Source: an uncultured Sphingomonadales bacterium (GTDB lineage: Bacteria > Pseudomonadota > Alphaproteobacteria > Sphingomonadales > Sphingomonadaceae). Taken from it: a stretch of DNA of 18,378 nt. The DNA is taken from assembly GCA_937898525.1 (NCBI GenBank), contig CALCBC010000101.1, positions 1 to 18,378 on the forward strand, in the 5' to 3' direction. The notes beneath the pieces were generated by a model, which was not told the DNA's origin, searched no databases, and saw only the letters and a list, made by a program, of their open reading frames with translations. Below are positions 15,856 to 18,378 of the stretch, in pieces; within the stretch, counting starts at the first letter, position 1, and each line of letters begins with the position of its first letter. A program made the position numbers and the translations under genes.

Positions 15856-16769
15856 CCGTGGCGCATGTCGAAATCATCGAGGTGGCGCCGCGCGACGGAC
15901 TGCAGAACGAGTCGGCGATCGTGTCGACCGCAGCCAAGGTCGCGCTGGTCCGCAAGGCCGTGGCCGCCGGCGCCAGACGGATCGAAGTCGCCAGTTTCGT
16001 CCATCCCGGCCGCGTTCCCCAAATGGCGGACGCGGAGCAGGTCTGCGGCACCCTGGGCTCGCTCGAAGGGGTGACCACGATCGGCCTCGCGCTGAACCGG
16101 AAAGGAGCCCTGCGAGCTCTCGCAACCGCTGTCGACGAAATCGGCGCGGTGGCCTGTGCGACCGACGGCTTCGGCAAGGCGAACCAAGGCCGCACGTCGA
16201 ACGAGACGGTCGCGGATACGATCGAGATCATCGGGCTGGCGCATGCGGCGGGCCGCCGGGCCCAGGCCACGATCTCGGTCGCGTTCGGGTGTCCGTTCGA
16301 GGGTGAGGTGGAGCCCGCGCGGGTTGCGGACATCGCGCGCCGGATTGCCTCCGCCGAACCGCACGAGATCGCGCTCGGCGACACCATTGGCGTCGCGACC
16401 CCCGACCGGGTCGTGGAGGTGATGCGCGAGGTCAAGGCCGCGGCTCCCGGAATTCCACTGCGCCTGCATTTTCACGACACGCGCAATACGGCGATTGCCA
16501 ATGCCTGGGCTGCCTTAGGAGAGGGCGCTGCGAGATTGGACAGCTCGATCGGCGGCTGTGGCGGCTGCCCGTTTGCACCAGGGGCAAGCGGCAATCTCGC
16601 GACCGAGGACCTTCTATACCTGCTGGCCCGAGCGGGGGTCCGGTGCGATCCTGATCTCGGCGCGGTTTCGGCGATCGTGCCGTGGCTGTCGGGTGTTGTC
16701 GGAAGGACGCTGCCCGGGCGCCTGTCGAACGTCGCCCCGTTTCCGCCCGCGGGCGCGCCGGGCGCATGA
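15852..16769 (+). CDS. mvaB: Hydroxymethylglutaryl-CoA lyase
   Basis: This 305-residue cytoplasmic DRE-TIM metallolyase splits HMG-CoA into acetyl-CoA and acetoacetate. All key residues known from human HMGCL are present at a constant offset of 27: Arg14, Asp15, Glu45, Asp177, His206, His208, Cys239 and Asn248. The signature loop GGCGGCPFAPGASGNLATED is intact. The start is a GTG inside the transporter stop codon (GTGA, 15852-15855); the longer frame opening at 14988 only reads through the transporter gene out of frame. The stop overlaps the next start (ATGA). This enzyme usually serves leucine catabolism, but no isovaleryl- or methylcrotonyl-CoA genes are here. A role with HMG that comes from outside the cell is therefore more likely. 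The acetoacetate produced would need a CoA-transferase or ligase outside the window. Confidence 0.95.
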   Translation: MTVAHVEIIEVAPRDGLQNESAIVSTAAKVALVRKAVAAGARRIEVASFVHPGRVPQMADAEQVCGTLGSLEGVTTIGLALNRKGALRALATAVDEIGAVACATDGFGKANQGRTSNETVADTIEIIGLAHAAGRRAQATISVAFGCPFEGEVEPARVADIARRIASAEPHEIALGDTIGVATPDRVVEVMREVKAAAPGIPLRLHFHDTRNTAIANAWAALGEGAARLDSSIGGCGGCPFAPGASGNLATEDLLYLLARAGVRCDPDLGAVSAIVPWLSGVVGRTLPGRLSNVAPFPPAGAPGA

Positions 16770-18256
16770 CGGGAACTCTTCGGGTCTGGCCCGGGCTTGC
16801 CGGCGTCCTGCTGGCCGGGTGGATCACGCCCGCTTCGGCCTCGCAACCCTGCGACACCTTGCGCGGGGCTCGCGTCGGCCATGCTGTCGTCGTGGATGCG
16901 CGATCTGCCGCCGCCGGAGAGTTTCGCCAAGCGGGGTTACCGGACCAGGCCGTCGGAGGCGTCGCAGTTCCTGAGACTTGCCGCCTCACGGTCGTCGCCT
17001 CCCCGGTCGAGGGATCGAGGATCGAGTTCGAACCATGGTTGCCCGCGACGGGTTGGAACCGACGCCTGAAGATGCTCGGCAACGGCGGGTATTCCTCGGC
17101 ACTTCCCTATCGCCACATGGCTGGTGCCGTTGCTGCGGGCTACGCGGTTACGGCGACGGACACCGGGCACAAGGGCGACGATCCCGCCTTCGCGATCGGA
17201 TTGCCTCAAAGCATCGTCGACTGGGGGCACCGAGCCGTTCACGAGACCATCGTCGCCGCCAAGCACCTGACCGGGCAATTCTACGGACGGCTGGCCGATT
17301 TCACGTACTTCGAGGGATGCTCGACGGGCGGCCAGCAGGGGTTGATGGAGGCCCAGAGATATCCCGCCGATTTCGACGGAATCGTTGCCGGAGCGCCCGG
17401 CAACAATCGCACCCGGCTTAACGTCGGCTTCCTCTGGCAGTTCGTGGCCAACCACCGCGCTGACGGCACGCTGATCCTGCCGGCCTCGAAGCTGGGCCTG
17501 CTGCAAGAGGGGTCGCTGCGGGCTTGCGGGACCGAGAGCGAGCGGACTCGGGGGTTTCTCGAAAATCCGCTGTCTTGCCGCTTCGATCCGGCCGACCTGG
17601 TTTGCACGAACAACGCCGCGAGCGATTGCCTTACGACCGAAGAAGCCGCAGCGGCGCGGCGGCTCTACGCCGGGGCCCGCAACCCTCGCACAGGAGCGCA
17701 GATCTATCCGCCGTGGCCGCCCGGCAGCGAGGTCGGCTGGTCGCTGTACTGGGCCGATCCGCGCGATCCGCGGCAGCCTGCCCGGGCGAACTTCTTCCGG
17801 TTCTGGGCCTTCGGCGACCCGGGCTGGGATTGGAGGAGCTTCGATTTCGATCGCTCGATGAGGTTGATCGATCCGAAGCTCATGCGAGCGATCGATGCAG
17901 TGGAACCCGATTTGTCGCGGTTCGCACGCGGCGGCGGAAAGCTGATCATCTACCAGGGCCTAGCCGATCCGGTGGTCAGCCCCCACGACACGGTCCGCTA
18001 TTTCGATCGAATTTGGGGATCCGGGAGTATAGACACGGCAGACTTTGCCCGCCTGTTCCTGGTCCCGGGAATGGCGCACTGCGGCGGCGGCCCGGGCGCA
18101 ATCGATCTGAAAGCGGACCTCGCGCTCGAGGCCTGGGTTGAGCGGGGTATGGCGCCGGAATTGCTGCCCGCGACAGAGGCGACGCAGCTCGCTCCTCCGT
18201 TGGGCATTTGCGCGCGCGGACGCGCAGGCGACGAGTGCCGGCGCAATCGCCGATAG
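16766..18256 (+). CDS. Exported tannase/feruloyl esterase family protein
   Basis: This 496-residue serine esterase belongs to the tannase and feruloyl esterase family. Known members release gallate or hydroxycinnamates from plant esters, and one branch cleaves MHET from plastic. A signal peptide (about 1-26, ending TPASAS) sends it to the periplasm. The family's CS-D-HC arrangement is complete: Cys185-Ser186 in FEGCSTGGQQG, Asp401 in YQGLADPVVSP, and His438-Cys439 in VPGMAHCGGG. In the family the two Cys form a disulfide beside the active site. A lid domain lies between about 210 and 390. The ATG at 16766 overlaps the lyase stop by ATGA; the frame is open to 16682, but only this start gives a signal peptide. 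It is the last gene of the operon, 69 bp from the inverted repeat. The substrate is inferred to be a plant acyl ester. Confidence 0.93.
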   Translation: MTGTLRVWPGLAGVLLAGWITPASASQPCDTLRGARVGHAVVVDARSAAAGEFRQAGLPDQAVGGVAVPETCRLTVVASPVEGSRIEFEPWLPATGWNRRLKMLGNGGYSSALPYRHMAGAVAAGYAVTATDTGHKGDDPAFAIGLPQSIVDWGHRAVHETIVAAKHLTGQFYGRLADFTYFEGCSTGGQQGLMEAQRYPADFDGIVAGAPGNNRTRLNVGFLWQFVANHRADGTLILPASKLGLLQEGSLRACGTESERTRGFLENPLSCRFDPADLVCTNNAASDCLTTEEAAAARRLYAGARNPRTGAQIYPPWPPGSEVGWSLYWADPRDPRQPARANFFRFWAFGDPGWDWRSFDFDRSMRLIDPKLMRAIDAVEPDLSRFARGGGKLIIYQGLADPVVSPHDTVRYFDRIWGSGSIDTADFARLFLVPGMAHCGGGPGAIDLKADLALEAWVERGMAPELLPATEATQLAPPLGICARGRAGDECRRNRR

Positions 18257-18325
18257 CAATGACCCCGGTGCGTGACTTTGCGTTCCGCTCACGGTGCTTC
18301 GCTGACGCTGACCCAGCTGAACGCA
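18257..18325. other. Short spacer between the operon end and the inverted repeat
   Basis: No gene, terminator hairpin or clear repeat is visible in these 69 bases. The bases just inside the right repeat (ACGCA) and the left repeat (GGGTC) do not form a matching target duplication. That is expected if each belongs to a separate IS insertion. Confidence 0.5.
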
Positions 18326-18378
18326 TGAACCGCCCCGGGATTGCCGGAGGCCCCAACTCCTGAGAGGACGGGTCTTCT
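18326..18378 (+). repeat. Right copy of the 53-bp terminal inverted repeat; probable IS3-type insertion sequence end
   Basis: This is the exact reverse complement of bases 1-53. It starts TGAACCGCCCCGGG at 18326 and runs off the window. The boundary is sharp: the similarity between the two ends stops exactly at the TGA tip. In an IS3-like element this would be one end plus the leader before the first transposase frame, but no coding part is present to confirm it. Both copies point the same tip inward. Confidence 0.75.

Noticed and set aside
15852..16769. HMG-CoA lyase as part of leucine degradation
   Set aside because: No isovaleryl-CoA dehydrogenase, methylcrotonyl-CoA carboxylase or hydratase gene is present. 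The gene is coupled to a transporter and an esterase instead.
1..18378. Linear plasmid or phage genome with terminal inverted repeats
   Set aside because: There are no replication, terminal protein, capsid or packaging genes. A short 53-bp repeat with an IS-like tip is better explained by flanking insertion sequences or a contig break.

Overview
The window is a high-GC (roughly two-thirds by eye) bacterial segment. It looks like an alphaproteobacterium of the Sphingomonadales type: an unpaired large TonB-dependent receptor with no SusD partner, exported GH3 beta-glucosidases and esterases, and tightly overlapping reading frames. That placement is an inference from gene style; there is no rRNA or marker gene. 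No tRNA, rRNA, CRISPR array or phage gene was seen. The first and last 53 bases are perfect inverted copies of one sequence. Read outward, it starts TGAACCGCCCCGGG, like the tip of an IS3-family insertion sequence, so 54-18325 appears to be bounded by two oppositely oriented IS copies, or is a contig that ended in them.

Layout. Left: an exported GH3 beta-glucosidase (392-2626, +) converges, with overlapping stop codons, on a family III CoA-transferase (2623-3852, -). The transferase is transcribed divergently from a LysR-type regulator (3958-4863, +). The LysR gene converges on a second exported GH3 enzyme (4877-7105, -). A 354-base regulatory gap separates that gene from a rightward series: TonB-dependent receptor (7460-10402), type B carboxylesterase (10460-12115), a structured 148-base gap, then a translationally coupled operon. 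The operon holds glucokinase (12264-13253), an exported class C beta-lactamase-like serine hydrolase (13250-14560), a CitMHS-family transporter (14557-15855), HMG-CoA lyase (15852-16769) and a tannase/feruloyl esterase family protein (16766-18256). Every junction inside the operon is a 4-base ATGA or GTGA overlap.

How the genes may work together. The most economical reading is a utilisation locus for acylated glucosides. The receptor would bring the glycoside across the outer membrane. Exported esterases would remove acyl groups, the GH3 enzymes would free glucose, and glucokinase would phosphorylate it in the cytoplasm. The set of CitMHS transporter, family III CoA-transferase and HMG-CoA lyase suggests that the released acid is 3-hydroxy-3-methylglutarate (HMG, meglutol). 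HMG is citrate with its central carboxylate replaced by methyl, so a citrate-type carrier could import it. A family III CoA-transferase (compare human SUGCT) could make HMG-CoA, and the lyase would split that to acetyl-CoA and acetoacetate. HMG esters of plant flavonoid glycosides are known natural products. I do not know of a described bacterial locus dedicated to them, so this is the main hypothesis from the window. The enzyme families are well supported; the joint substrate is an inference.
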